A stretch of DNA of 64,000 nt from positions 16,849 to 80,848 of the forward strand of contig JARLJB010000088.1 in the NCBI GenBank assembly GCA_031291415.1, given 5' to 3'. The notes under the pieces are model-generated. The model did not search any database, was not told the DNA's origin, and saw nothing but the letters and a program-made list of their open reading frames with translations. Shown here in pieces: positions 57,201 through 63,916 of the stretch (within the stretch, counting starts at the first letter, position 1; each line of letters opens with the position of its first letter). The translations under genes and the position numbers were made by a program. Source of the DNA: Telmatospirillum sp. (GTDB taxonomy: Bacteria; Pseudomonadota; Alphaproteobacteria; Rhodospirillales; Magnetospirillaceae).

Positions 57201-59501
57201 CTTGAGGCCTGCCCGGACCTTCCGCTGTTCAACGGCTATGGTCCGACCGAGGTCACGACCTTCTCGCTCATCCACCGGATCGTCGCAACCGATGTTCTGC
57301 CGGACGGCCTCGGCATTCCCATCGGCCGCCCGATTGCCCATACACGGGCGGTGATCCTTGACGCCGGTGGCCAGCGCGCGCCGATCGGCGTCTGGGGAGA
57401 ACTGTTCCTCGGCGGCCTGGGGCTGGCGCCGGGATACTGGCGAAACGCCGCTTTGACGGCGGAACGCTTCGTCGTCGATCCGATGGCCGCCGACCGACGG
57501 CTCTATCGCACGGGAGACCGCGCCCGCTGGCTGGCTGACGGCTCCATCGCTTTCGGTGGGCGCCTGGACAGCCAGATCAAGCTCCGCGGTCATCGCATCG
57601 AGTTGGCGGAAATCGAACGGGTCCTCGCCGACGCTCCCGGCGTCGCTCAGGCAGCGGTGATTCTCGCCTCGGCCACGAGCGGCGACGGCGAATTGCTGGC
57701 GTGCATCGTCGCCGAGGCCAAACCGTCGCCGACCGTGGCATCCTTACGCGCCTGGACGGCGAAATCGTTGCCGCGCTACATGGTGCCGGCCCGATGGCTC
57801 TATGTCGACGCCCTCCCCCTGACCGCCAACGGCAAGCTCGACACCGCGGCTCTGCTGGCCAGATTGCCCGACGCGCGGATACAGGAACAGAACGACGACG
57901 AGCCGGTCACCACGGCAGCGGAACGGATGGTGGCGCAAGTCTTCACCGAGATCTTCCAACGCCCGATCACGTGGCGTACCGCCAACTTCACCGATCTCGG
58001 CGGACACAGCCTGATGGCCATCCGCATCGTCAACCGGCTGGCGCAACTGGGCGGAACGCGGATTCCGATGACGGCGTTTTTCGCCGACCCCACCGTCGCC
58101 GGTCTGGCTGGCCATTTCACCGTGCAGGACGACGGCGCCGATCCGACCGGACCGGCGATTCGTCCCGCCCCGCCAGCGGCGTTCTATCCCGCGAGCCATG
58201 GCCAACAGCGCCTTTTCCTCTTGCAGAGCATGGCCCCCGACAGCGCTGCCTATGTCATGCTGTTCGCCTTCCATTGCAGCGGGCTGCTGTCCGCCGACAT
58301 CCTTGGTAAAGCCCTCGCCCTCCTGGCAACGCGCCACGAGACGCTGCGCACCGGATTCACCACCATCGACGGACGGATCGTCCAACGGGTCGGCGACGGT
58401 CTGCCGGTGCTGGTCGAATGCGACTTGCGCGGCCATGCCGATCCCCGTGCCGAAGCCCTGCGTCTGGCGCGGCGTGAAGCGACGACGCCGTTCGACCTTG
58501 GGCGACCGCCGCTGCTGCGCGGCCAGGCAATTCGTCTCGCCGACGACGAGTCCCTGGTTCTGCTCGCCCTGCACCACATCGTCGGCGACGGATGGTCGGC
58601 CGGCATCCTGGTCGACGAACTGTCTCTCTTTTACGCCGCACTGGCGGACGGCCGAACGCCCCGTCTGCCCCCCCTGCCCATCACCTACAAGGACTATGCC
58701 GCCTGGCAAACCGGACATGACTGGCGGGCCGAGGAAGCCATCTGGCGCCAGCGGCTGGCCGGGGCGCCGACGGAAATCTCTCTGCCCACCGATCGCCCAC
58801 CGTCGCCGATCCAGTCCTTCCGCGGCGGCGCCGTCCATCGCGAATTGCCGCCGGCGCTCACCGCCGGCATGCACGCCCTGGCCGAAAAACATGGCGCGTC
58901 GATGGCCGCCGTCGGTTTGGCGGTGTTCGCGGCGGTGCTCTACCGCCTGACCCGGCAGGGCGACATGGTCATCGGTATGGGCGTGGCCGGCCGGGATCAC
59001 ATCGAGACCGAAGGATTGATCGGCTTCTTCGTCAATGTTCTGCCGATACGCATCCGCCTGGGCGACGAAACCGACTTCGGCGATCTGATCGACGCCGTGA
59101 AGGATACGGTGATCGCCGCGCTCGACTGCCGCGACTATCCGTTCGACCTGCTGGTTCGTGCCATCGCGCCGCACCGCAGCGGCAACCGTCAGCCCCTGCT
59201 CAATGTCGTGTTCGAATATCATCGCTTCGAAGGAGTCCGCGATCCGGGGAAGGGCGGCTTACCGACGTTGCCACCGGGACATCAGGGACGTCTCGGCGAC
59301 GATTTGTCGGAGATCATCGACAGCCGCACCACCAAGCACGACCTGATCGCCTTTTTCGACGAGGAGGCGGGCGAGGCTCGCCTGACACTGGAATACGACA
59401 CCGATCTTTTCGATGCCGCGACCATGGAAAAATGGCAGGGCTATTTCGCCACCTTCGCGGAAATGGCCATCACCTCAAGCAATGGAACCGCACCTCCATG
59501 A
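45225..59501 (+). CDS. hybrid NRPS-PKS, TubC-C-A-T-C-A-T-KS-KR-T-C-A-T-C
   Basis: A 4758-residue megasynthase paralogous to the one at 25938-39803. Domains in order: TubC-type docking (10-65); C1 with DHLIYDG (194-200); A1 (Asp692; by-eye code D-A-M-W-L-G-G-T-L-K, Val-like); T1 Ser1038; C2 with HHAIFDG (1225-1231); A2 (Asp1739; D-V-W-H-F-S-L-V-D-K, a standard Ser code); T2 Ser2090. Then KS (about 2145-2570, Cys2317, EAHGTGT, KGNYGHLD); no AT and no DH; KR (SGGNGG at 2930, Tyr3073); T3 Ser3196; C3 with HHSLADG (3398-3404); A3 (Asp3911; D-A-Y-F-V-G-G-T-F-K, Val-like or another hydrophobic residue); T4 Ser4262; terminal C4 with HHIVGDG (4450-4456). The GTG start has a good ribosome site. The stop overlaps the next start (ATGA). 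Expected segment: Val-Ser-acetate unit reduced to a beta-hydroxy gamma-amino acid, then another residue. Confidence 0.92.
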   Translation: MNVQSLREPMAADALLQRLRMQDIRLSLDGDNLRFSAPSGAFTAELKAEVAARKPALIDLLRREAEDKASTPADEMQETEFPLPPALEGQWLDRRDKPGAVTYTLIFDEQVPLGTDPSILIEALNQIVARHAALRSTFRERDGDVWQIVNPPIPAVLLPFDDENLLAPFDLGNGPLIRFGYTAAGHTPLRIVADHLIYDGHSQTVFSRELSCLLAGRSLPPPPPADARAGETAHLTGQRSDDARRFWQSRLPRLPTAPISVDNEPSRARDAGSDGGRRHMVTLTATTVRALADLCTSSVTPTAVWLSLVAGFLWRHKDRSEPVAIGLAFAGRDTPGAGDMIGCFANVLPVTVQPVAESGIAALGRAVLAEIFEIMPHQSYPLSRLAADWAQLAPQRGTDLFDAVCMLDEDFLNQEIEDAHPHFATGKFPLLLNLIWQGERAVLNIEYDTGRYGEVWIERLSQRLQLFIEAAAAAPDAPLARLPLLAPGERQRLLRTFNDTARPYPRDLGLAQLLDRALSDDPDRPALSDATHVLSRREVRRRVAAIAGALHRDGVRPGDVVALAMERSTEAILGLLGIVWSGGAYLPLDPAFPPETVHRLLEAAGCRHVLAAAIDRQETRPDMTVTEISADAADIPPTARGGGDLAYILYTSGTTGEPKGVMVPHRAVARLVLGDAVPPGGIMAQTAPLAFDAATMEIWGALLTDGQLRVIAEASLFDPLRLEADLRDGDISTMWLTSSLLNHIVDERPQSFATLNCLLTGGEALSPPHIAKLRRACPNLAVINGYGPTENTTLTTTHVITAADLTGAPIPIGKPVANSRAYVLDADLQLVPIGVWGELFAAGDGLALGYCGRDDQIAFTAVDGIDEPRLYRTGDRVRWRTDGVLEFGGRGDGQVKVRGHRIETTAIQDVLTALPGIREAVVMAVDAGDGGGTCLGAVVVADDSDSRTWSDALAKALPAYMVPERFAAVTRLPLSGNGKADRAALAGLLRQGDSAIGAAIQRSPAPGLETIVADAFGRLFDGARIHAGSDFFDLGGHSLKAMRLAAILEHAVGTRPTLAGLMRARTVEAIARLLANANAPAAGPTIMPQVEGDDYPLSVGQSRLWVVHRLYPDSAAYCIPMLWDIHGALDPDALDHALECLEERHHALRLRFVIRPDDPDGVRQSLAPPGGLRLHRLELDDAAAHAWVASECLRPFAATDGPLARAALIRLDPEGRHHWLMLAMHHAIFDGGSQQILLRDLAAFYTAAVSGQTADLPALSRQLEDFAAWQRSVANTPESLAGLRRWVERLTPLPEQGLLPPDRWYDGPRRFAGATRRWDFPVDTLDRLNRQAEAASTTVFGVLAALVQVLLHRLSGRTDIALGLLVSGRNRRELDDVIGFFVNDVVLRQEIDPDLSFARHLETTREKLLEAMADQDVPFEEILHALPGGTHDGQHNPLFEVLVVWQDDPPAMPAIAGLSVVPVELAIPFAKFDLTFHFQRSGDDLRCYLEYNTDLYNDDSIDALAARLEQLAETLPTTGPLRDMPLLLPTEQERLRVFNDTSRPLPSGRTIPEPFLERVALAPEAPALLASGRQLDYATFAGLAAGLARRLGDAGVKPGDVVAVVMRRSADMLIAIHGILLAGAAYCPIDPDLPAARRQAMREDLGDPWFVADADATSDLPAHRLIAAATDDDVLADPPRPSTDPHGLAYVLFTSGSTGRPKGVEIEHHGVLNRILWMQDTFPIGSGDVILQKTPIGFDVSVWELLWWSWTGAAVAVPPPGVEKDPQALAAAIAFYRVTVIHFVPSMLRAFLTAIEAGRVAITDLATLRLVFSSGEALDVATVLRFNGLLHSRFGTELHNLYGPTEATVDVTWHPCSPWTGGTTVPIGRPIANTRVDIVDVLGRPLPPGAVGEILLAGPQVARGYRNRPELTAQSFLPDPMAPGERRYRTGDLGRWNRDGTIDYLGRIDDQVKVRGVRIEPGEIEAALESCDGVERGLIRAQVRDGMTELHAFVVGTAELNVAELLTKLRAKLPEAMIPSRFFRSSAVPLSANGKVDRKALSGVPLETAPKHDGNDGGPHRQALMALWRQVLPDVDFGTNDGFFDIGGNSLLLLRLHERIEARWPGVFRVTDLFSCSTIAAQADRLTGADRQPSGMPAVSPSSDAGSVAIIGMAVQVAGTDDLDQLWRDVAIGADLVGPLPAGRRASAEAMAAASGLPMPAVCKEAAYLDDVDGFDFRRFRFAPADAALVDPEQRLFLETALMALEDAGLGGRATIGARVGVYAGGNANPAFRMALARMSDDQAEQAFTLNVPSNLATRLGFLLNWRGPAAVIDTACSSGLVAVHAACRDLLAGTADMAIAGAARLILVPRSADSHSAIDSSTARTHAFSADADGTGTGEGAAVVVLKRLAEAVADGDAIHAVILGSAVNQDGASSGAAAPNPLAQAEVIRAAWDQAGADLASVSYIEAHGTGTKLGDPIEIDGLCRAMAGRTAEVGFAVAGSAKGNYGHLDSAAGILGLVRAVLTLAHDIAPPQPFFTAANPAIDFARAPVRVVDRPTPLADRGTPRRAGVSSFGLSGINAHVAIEVPPPTPTASVTDLPWVVVALSAGSTAALQSYATALRRHVAGLPPTVQLADIAMTLATGRDALSCRFAMALRQRDELLTALDHLLAGDGSDTATVSITRGHDSRPTVAAAFSRRADAVGAVSAFLAGADLTWPADQVARHRHLPPAPFSRQPCRLAATASTTTTAEPVEAVEADAPPLAVPVWQAAPDVPVAAPRSPLLLLVSDDGNLADFPAWRHLDPVHLSADGIGTAEALVLVLADGDDLARRAVQAIRAATAAMRRPLPIMVLGHGAFHLTATDEDPDPRWSTVAGLVLAAAQEYPAHDLRYLDVTRREAVQAVAAELALPRPAEPWSAWRDGRRFLRTFIPLSEKGTPNWPDQGVCVISGGNGGFAASLAATWSAGGRVALALLSRRGATPPENVELFADLSRRGVDVRSYGCDVTDADALARTLAVIRAEQGPITAVIHAAGIADGGVLAVQDLGDFDRVISVKMAGARNLDTLTAADPIRAFVLFASLTGVTGAPGLAAYAAANAGLDGFAAWRRRQGRVAQAIDWCSLRERGMAARTNVRMEDGWSMTPTQAVSAWKAILAGGAVQTVTIDAALLNDRQRLVPAPIDPTIALEDRIAVIWAKILGYPEISVDDDFFAIGGDSLTGMKIAGTLSGILDRSVTLTDLFKAATPRAMAMALAGAGTAPRAGDPAESQDEGGKTISREAVVRHRAPPSETYPLSWEQRAVLYSEDAAEQGTAFNLPHVIELPADVDLGRLRAALTQLVTRHAALRTRLERWDESWRMRPVDIAAAVPTLIPIGVPGDPDLTAIGRRWIRRFALDTELPVHWELLRTQNGRFALFFDIHHSLADGFAIETLLTDLSQLYAGHPTPAPRADLLDYGWWSQTAEAEAGLAEARAYWQRIFTGVLPILDLPADRPRPPRHTHQIGLHAFALEDDLVTDMRAFAAAGRTTPFTVILTAWAILLHRLAATSDVVIAIPVDSRNATGFDGAVGMMASLLPLRLKVSGDVTTSDLLRSVQECHTEAIRHRAYDLGRLMGDLAPAAAPERTPLSEVSLSYMNYGQDAADSLEAGGFTLHGLSRDSGKNDLSIFVRDLPRGINVSIEYYSAMFSAERLDHMGRMFRSLLGEIIHRPEAPVERLALLDQDCLDEILRLEEGPTPDLPLGRGLFALFAEQAARTPAAPAVCDDDGCWSYDELLRHATAIAGTLHDKGVKPDDWIAMHVERGRLAVAVTLGIVAAGAGYVPLDPSYPEERNRWILDDAAAGFAVVDATGNQALRNSGVVLIEATAGTPVAPVDLDEGNGDDDRPVYLMYTSGSTGRPKGVAIPQRAILRLVFGDDDIGLSASDRVAQAGPLAFDAATYEIWGPLLKGACACVIGRDDLLDPAALKAALFRQRVSTMFITTSLFNRQIDDDPLAFRGLQSLVAGGETLSPPHVRRLLEACPDLPLFNGYGPTEVTTFSLIHRIVATDVLPDGLGIPIGRPIAHTRAVILDAGGQRAPIGVWGELFLGGLGLAPGYWRNAALTAERFVVDPMAADRRLYRTGDRARWLADGSIAFGGRLDSQIKLRGHRIELAEIERVLADAPGVAQAAVILASATSGDGELLACIVAEAKPSPTVASLRAWTAKSLPRYMVPARWLYVDALPLTANGKLDTAALLARLPDARIQEQNDDEPVTTAAERMVAQVFTEIFQRPITWRTANFTDLGGHSLMAIRIVNRLAQLGGTRIPMTAFFADPTVAGLAGHFTVQDDGADPTGPAIRPAPPAAFYPASHGQQRLFLLQSMAPDSAAYVMLFAFHCSGLLSADILGKALALLATRHETLRTGFTTIDGRIVQRVGDGLPVLVECDLRGHADPRAEALRLARREATTPFDLGRPPLLRGQAIRLADDESLVLLALHHIVGDGWSAGILVDELSLFYAALADGRTPRLPPLPITYKDYAAWQTGHDWRAEEAIWRQRLAGAPTEISLPTDRPPSPIQSFRGGAVHRELPPALTAGMHALAEKHGASMAAVGLAVFAAVLYRLTRQGDMVIGMGVAGRDHIETEGLIGFFVNVLPIRIRLGDETDFGDLIDAVKDTVIAALDCRDYPFDLLVRAIAPHRSGNRQPLLNVVFEYHRFEGVRDPGKGGLPTLPPGHQGRLGDDLSEIIDSRTTKHDLIAFFDEEAGEARLTLEYDTDLFDAATMEKWQGYFATFAEMAITSSNGTAPP

Positions 59502-62500
59502 AGATCGGAGACATCCGGTTCGACACCCCGAACCTCGTCCCAAACGAACCGGCCGGGCGCTCTGAAGAGGGCGGCGCAGGCGAGGGCAACATCGTCGATG
59601 CCTTTGCCAAAGTCGTCGCCGCCCACCCCGACCGCCTGGCAGTTGTCGACGAAAAAGCCTCGGTACGTTACGACCAACTCAACGATGAGGCCCGCCGCGT
59701 CGCGCGCTTTGTCGCCAGCCTGCATTTGCCGGCGGAAACCCCGGTGGCCGTCATGATCGGCCGCTCCTGGCGCTATGTCGCGGCGACGCTCGGTGTCCTG
59801 ATGGCCGGCTGCGCCTTCGTGCCGCTCGATCCGACCATGCCGCTCAGCCGGCGGCGAACCATCGCTGCCGAAGCCGGGGCTCCGCTGCTGATTTCCGAAA
59901 CCGCGCAACTGCGCGACATGCACCGTCTGCAATGGGCCTGCCCCGACCTCGCCCATATCCTCTGCCTCGACAGCGACGACCTTGATGGACGGAGCGAACC
60001 ACACGGCGCCCTGATGTCTGAAGAGCTGTGGGATCATCTGTCGGGTGGGGCCGAAGACGACGTCCTGGCCGGCGGCTGGAAAAGCGCCTTCACCGGCCAA
60101 CCGATTCCGGAGGCGGCGATGACCGCCTTCGGCGCCAATGCCCGGAGCAAGATCGCCCCGCTGGTCGGGAGCGGATCGAGCGTCCTCGAAATCGGCTGCG
60201 CGTCGGGTTTCACCCTGCGCGCCGTGGCGCCGATGGTCACCCGCTACCTGGCCACCGACCTGTCCCGCCGGACCATCGAACGCATCGTGACGGAGGCGCG
60301 CCGCCTCGACCTGCCGCAGGTCGATGTCCGCGTGCTCGCGGCGCACGACATCGATATCCTGTCCGACGAACGCTTCGATCTGGTGATCGCCAACAGCGTC
60401 GTCGAGAGTTTTCCCGGCTTCGGTTATCTGCGTGACTTTCTGGCCAAGGCGACGGCGCTTCTGAAGCCGGGTGGCGCCATCTTCATCGGTCACGTCTGGG
60501 ACCTGGACCGCCGGGACATCTACCAGGACGATCTCGCCGCGTTCGCCCGCGCCAATACCGGCCTGGGATGCCAAACCAGACTCGATTGTTCGGAAGATCT
60601 GTTCATTCCCCGCGCCTTCTTCGAGGACTGGGCGGCGGAACGCGGCGGCATCACGGCAATCGTTTCGAACATGGAGATCGATGGTTTCGACCCGGCCCCT
60701 TATGGCTTCGACGTCCTGTTGCGTCTCGACCCGTCCGCCGCCCAGCGCCCGCCACGCCGGTGGCGCCATGACCGCCGCGCCCTGGCCGCGACGCCGGCCA
60801 CGCCTCTGCCGTCGCCGTCATCCAGGTCCCTGGCCTACGTCCTGTTCACCAGCGGCACCACCGGCATTCCCAAGGGCGTGATGATCGAGCATCGTTCGGT
60901 GGTCAATCTGGCTGAAAGCGTCAACGCCAGCCAATTCGCGGGTCTCGGCGCCCCTCTGAGCGTCGCCTGTATCGCCTCATTCGCGTTCGACGGATCGGTG
61001 GTCCAGATCTTCGCCGCTCTCCTTGGTGGACACAGCCTGGTCCTGCCCGGCGAAGAGGCCAAGCACGACCCTGCCGCCCTGCATGCCTTCATCGAGTCGT
61101 TCCACCTCGATGTCGTCGATCCGACGCCGAGCCTGTTTTCCATGCTGCTCGACCACTGGGCAACGAATGGCACGGCAAGCTCGGCAAGGTTGTTCGTCAT
61201 GGGTGGCGAAGTCGTGCCATCAAGCCTGCCCGAGAGATTCTTCGCCAATCCCGCCCATGCCGACGCCACCTTGATCAATGCCTACGGTCCCACGGAATGC
61301 TGCGTGTCGGCGACGCAACATGTCATGACGGCGCGGACCTGGCGCGAAACCCTGCCGCCACCGGTCGGACGGCCGATCAGAAACGTCATCGTTCGGATTT
61401 GCGACGGTGCCGGACAGCCCCTGCCCGACGGCGTGGCAGGCGAAATTCTGATCGCCGGCGCCGGTGTCGCCCGCGGCTATTTCGGCATGCCGGAGGCGAC
61501 CAGCCAACGCTTCGTGACCGACAAGGCGAACCTTCGCTGGTATCGCAGCGGCGACATGGGGCGACGCCTCGCCGACGGTGCCCTCCATTTTCTGGGACGC
61601 GAAGACGGCCAGGTCAAAGTGCGCGGCAATCGCATCGAGCTTTCCGATGTCGAAGCGGCGCTGACCGCTCATCCCTTCGTCCGTCACGCTGTGGTTCTGC
61701 CGTTCGACCCGCCGGACGGCAGTGGACGGGTGCTGGCGGCCTATGTCGTCCCCGAAGCCGGCTTCGACGCGGCGGCCTGCCGGACCGACCTCGAAACACG
61801 CCTGCCGTCCTTCATGTTGCCGTCCTGGCTGGTGACACAGGACGCCCTGCCTCTGACCGTCAACGGCAAGATCGACATTTCGCGACTGCCGACGCCAACC
61901 CGCGCGCCACGTCCACGGCCGCGCCGGCCATTGACCGGCGACGAGGAAAAGGTGGCGGCGATCATGGGCAAGGTTCTGGGGCAGTCCATCGACGATGCCG
62001 ACGCGGATTTCTTTGTCTGCGGCGGGCATAGCATCCTGGCGGTCCAGTTGGTCGAGTTGCTCCGTGACGCCTTCGACCAGACGCTGCCGCTGTCCGACCT
62101 GTTCGCCGATTCCACGGTGGCGCGCCTGGCCCGGCGACTGACGCAGCGGCGCCACGACAAAGGGCTGCGATCGGCGCTGGTGGAGGTCAACGACCAGGGA
62201 GCCGAACCGCCGCTGGTTTGTTTCCATCCGGTCGGCGGCAATGTGTTGTGCTATCAGGCCCTGGCCGAAGCGCTTGGCCCACGGCAACCGGTCGCGATGG
62301 TCGAAGCGCAGGGCCTGGAGCGAGGCCAGAGCCTGCGAAGTTCTGTCGAGGAAATGGTCGCCGCTTATCTCCCACTGGTGCGCCAGTGGATCGGCGAGCG
62401 CCCGGTCCGGGTGGCAGGATGGAGCTTTGGCGGACTTTTGGCGGTCGAAACGGCTTATCGTCTGGACATGGCCGGCGTCCCGGTTCGAGACGTGCTGCTT

Positions 62501-62989
62501 TTCGACGCCGTTGCATCGCCCGAACCGGTACGCCAGCTGCTGGCCCGCGACGAAAGCGATTATCTGGCAATGCTGTTCGACGGATTGGGCATCGCCGACG
62601 CCGCCACCTTGCGGACGTTGACGCCCGAACAACGCCTGGACCTGCTGGTCGAACGCGGACAGGGAATCTTGCCGTTGCCCGACGGCATCGACCGCGACGC
62701 GGTTCGGCGGTTGCTGGCTGTGTTCCAAAACAATGCCCTGGCGGCGATCCGCTATTGCCCGCCGCGTCTGGAGAGACTGGGCGCCTTACTGGTCCGTCCG
62801 CGGCAACCGTCGTTGCAGGCCCCGGGCATTCCGGGCGACGATTTCAACGGCTGGCATGCCTGTTTCGGCCAGGCTGTCCACCTGGAATGGATGGACGGAA
62901 ACCACAGCCAGATGCTGGTTCCGCCCCATGTCGGCGAGTTGGCCAACCATGTCCGCCGCTATCTGGTTCGCGCCATCACGGACGAATGA
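59498..62989 (+). CDS. NRPS termination protein, A(MT-interrupted)-T-TE
   Basis: A 1163-residue termination protein without its own C domain; it must use the terminal C of a partner. The A domain is split: core motifs a1-a2 (about residues 30-175, ending near GVLMAGCAFVPLDP), then an inserted SAM methyltransferase (about 185-400, motif I LEIGCASG at 230-237). The A domain then resumes at a3 (about 447, LFTSGTTGIPKG) with Asp498, GREDGQVKVRGNRIE and LTVNGKID. Family work on A domains interrupted between a2 and a3 links them to side-chain O/S-methylation, but N-methylation cannot be excluded. By-eye code D-G-V-D-V-G-A-V-S-K is unassigned. The carrier Ser845 (GGHSIL) is followed by a type I thioesterase with GWSFGG (Ser976), Asp1003 and His1136 (GNHSQM), releasing the product by hydrolysis or cyclisation. 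Confidence 0.93.
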   Translation: MKIGDIRFDTPNLVPNEPAGRSEEGGAGEGNIVDAFAKVVAAHPDRLAVVDEKASVRYDQLNDEARRVARFVASLHLPAETPVAVMIGRSWRYVAATLGVLMAGCAFVPLDPTMPLSRRRTIAAEAGAPLLISETAQLRDMHRLQWACPDLAHILCLDSDDLDGRSEPHGALMSEELWDHLSGGAEDDVLAGGWKSAFTGQPIPEAAMTAFGANARSKIAPLVGSGSSVLEIGCASGFTLRAVAPMVTRYLATDLSRRTIERIVTEARRLDLPQVDVRVLAAHDIDILSDERFDLVIANSVVESFPGFGYLRDFLAKATALLKPGGAIFIGHVWDLDRRDIYQDDLAAFARANTGLGCQTRLDCSEDLFIPRAFFEDWAAERGGITAIVSNMEIDGFDPAPYGFDVLLRLDPSAAQRPPRRWRHDRRALAATPATPLPSPSSRSLAYVLFTSGTTGIPKGVMIEHRSVVNLAESVNASQFAGLGAPLSVACIASFAFDGSVVQIFAALLGGHSLVLPGEEAKHDPAALHAFIESFHLDVVDPTPSLFSMLLDHWATNGTASSARLFVMGGEVVPSSLPERFFANPAHADATLINAYGPTECCVSATQHVMTARTWRETLPPPVGRPIRNVIVRICDGAGQPLPDGVAGEILIAGAGVARGYFGMPEATSQRFVTDKANLRWYRSGDMGRRLADGALHFLGREDGQVKVRGNRIELSDVEAALTAHPFVRHAVVLPFDPPDGSGRVLAAYVVPEAGFDAAACRTDLETRLPSFMLPSWLVTQDALPLTVNGKIDISRLPTPTRAPRPRPRRPLTGDEEKVAAIMGKVLGQSIDDADADFFVCGGHSILAVQLVELLRDAFDQTLPLSDLFADSTVARLARRLTQRRHDKGLRSALVEVNDQGAEPPLVCFHPVGGNVLCYQALAEALGPRQPVAMVEAQGLERGQSLRSSVEEMVAAYLPLVRQWIGERPVRVAGWSFGGLLAVETAYRLDMAGVPVRDVLLFDAVASPEPVRQLLARDESDYLAMLFDGLGIADAATLRTLTPEQRLDLLVERGQGILPLPDGIDRDAVRRLLAVFQNNALAAIRYCPPRLERLGALLVRPRQPSLQAPGIPGDDFNGWHACFGQAVHLEWMDGNHSQMLVPPHVGELANHVRRYLVRAITDE

Positions 62990-63298
62990 CCCTACAGACT
63001 ATGTAGTAAATTTACATGCAAACCAGCATTGCAATGGCGGAATGCGCCTTTCCGTTGCAAATTCCGGGCATCATGTAGTAAATAGTCATGTTACCGAGAT
63101 AGGAGGGATCCGGCGGACAGCGGGCTCCCCACTCGAATAACCAGGACATTTTCAGGTAACAAATTTTGAACTGAATGCCCTGTTTAAGACAAAAAGAGCA
63201 TACGCAGCGTTATACGATAGTCACATAGAGATTTACGACTGCACACGACGCTAGATTGTTTTCTGCATAATGCATGGCAAAGAAAATAGGAGAATATA
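62990..63298. other. intergenic region after the cluster with direct repeats
   Basis: AT-rich 309 bases. Two related 18-mers, ATGTAGTAAATTTACATG (63001-63018) and ATGTAGTAAATAGTCATG (63073-63090), match at 15 positions, 72 bases apart. Between them TTGCAA...CGGAA and TTCCG-TTGCAA can pair as an imperfect hairpin, a possible terminator for the thioesterase gene. The right end should hold the promoter of the DUF1127 gene, with AGGAGA before its start. Confidence 0.5.
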
Positions 63299-63517
63299 AT
63301 GACTGAATTGGCCCTCGTAGTTAGCAAAACCTTGTGGTCCTCTTTCGTGTCGTTCTTTGAAAAGATCGTCGCGCAGACTGAGGAAGAGCGCCAGATCCGG
63401 GCTGATCGGGCCCGCATCGTTGAAGAACTGAACGCGACGAGCGACCGTGAACTGGCTGAGCTGGGCTTTAGCCGGGCCGACCTCCCCGCTATCGCCAACG
63501 GCACTTATCAGCGCTAA
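63299..63517 (+). CDS. DUF1127 (YjiS-like) small protein
   Basis: A 72-residue protein. The C-terminal half, RARIVEELNATSDRELAELG then FSRADLPAIANG, is the DUF1127 signature (an L-x-x-L-S/T-D-R-E-L-x-D/E-L-G-[IF]-x-R-x-D-I/L pattern) common in alphaproteobacteria. The N terminus has an amphipathic helix. The ATG has AGGAGA upstream. Relatives are small, Arg-rich and linked to stress or RNA-related phenotypes in some species; no role in the adjacent cluster is implied. Confidence 0.85.
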   Translation: MTELALVVSKTLWSSFVSFFEKIVAQTEEERQIRADRARIVEELNATSDRELAELGFSRADLPAIANGTYQR

Positions 63518-63916
63518 TCCGAGCCGGCGATCGAGCCGGCCACAAGGTCGGTTCAGGCGACGCCGCGCCGCTGACGACCGCCCAGTCGGCGGCGAGGTGC
63601 TCAAGGGTAATACGGTCGACGCGATAAGCGTACCCATCTCGAACTCCCAGGCGTCAAGCCGGAGTGCAACCAGCCGCGCAGCCGTGCGATAGAAGATATC
63701 CCATGGCATCAGCGATACCCATCCATCGACGGAGGGAAGCTCAGGCTGGAAATTCCCCACAGTTCCAACCGCCCCTGCAGCAATGTCAGTTATCCCCTCG
63801 CCCGCTAGGCAGGCTCGGGCATTCACACATCTCTGTCCGTTTTCCCGCATCGGCGCTGACTTATACCAAGTTGCAGTGATCGGAACCGATCACTGCCCCC
63901 TCAGCAACTGTCTTTG
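63518..63916. other. intergenic region at mobile-element boundary
   Basis: About 400 bases. GCCGGC-GATCGA-GCCGGC (63523-63540) may terminate the DUF1127 gene. A minus-strand open frame crosses much of the region (for example FYRTAARLVALRLDAWEFEM) but extends through the DUF1127 gene antisense and has no recognised family. The right 55 bases hold TTATACCAAGT and an 11-bp palindrome next to the transposase stop. Confidence 0.45.
63861..63896. repeat. TTATACCAAGT plus 11-bp inverted repeat at IS end
   Basis: TTATACCAAGT (63861-63871) is followed by GCAGTGATCGG-AA-CCGATCACTGC (63873-63896), a perfect inverted repeat about 20 bases beyond the transposase stop. The same TTATACCAAGT string borders the long palindrome at 6785-6825 (minus-strand reading). 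It may be the subterminal structure of the element or a REP-like target it inserted beside. Confidence 0.6.

Noticed and set aside
63251..63850. 199-codon minus-strand frame
   Set aside because: It runs antisense through the well-supported DUF1127 gene. The left part is its shadow and the remainder matches no family I know, so it is described only as intergenic.
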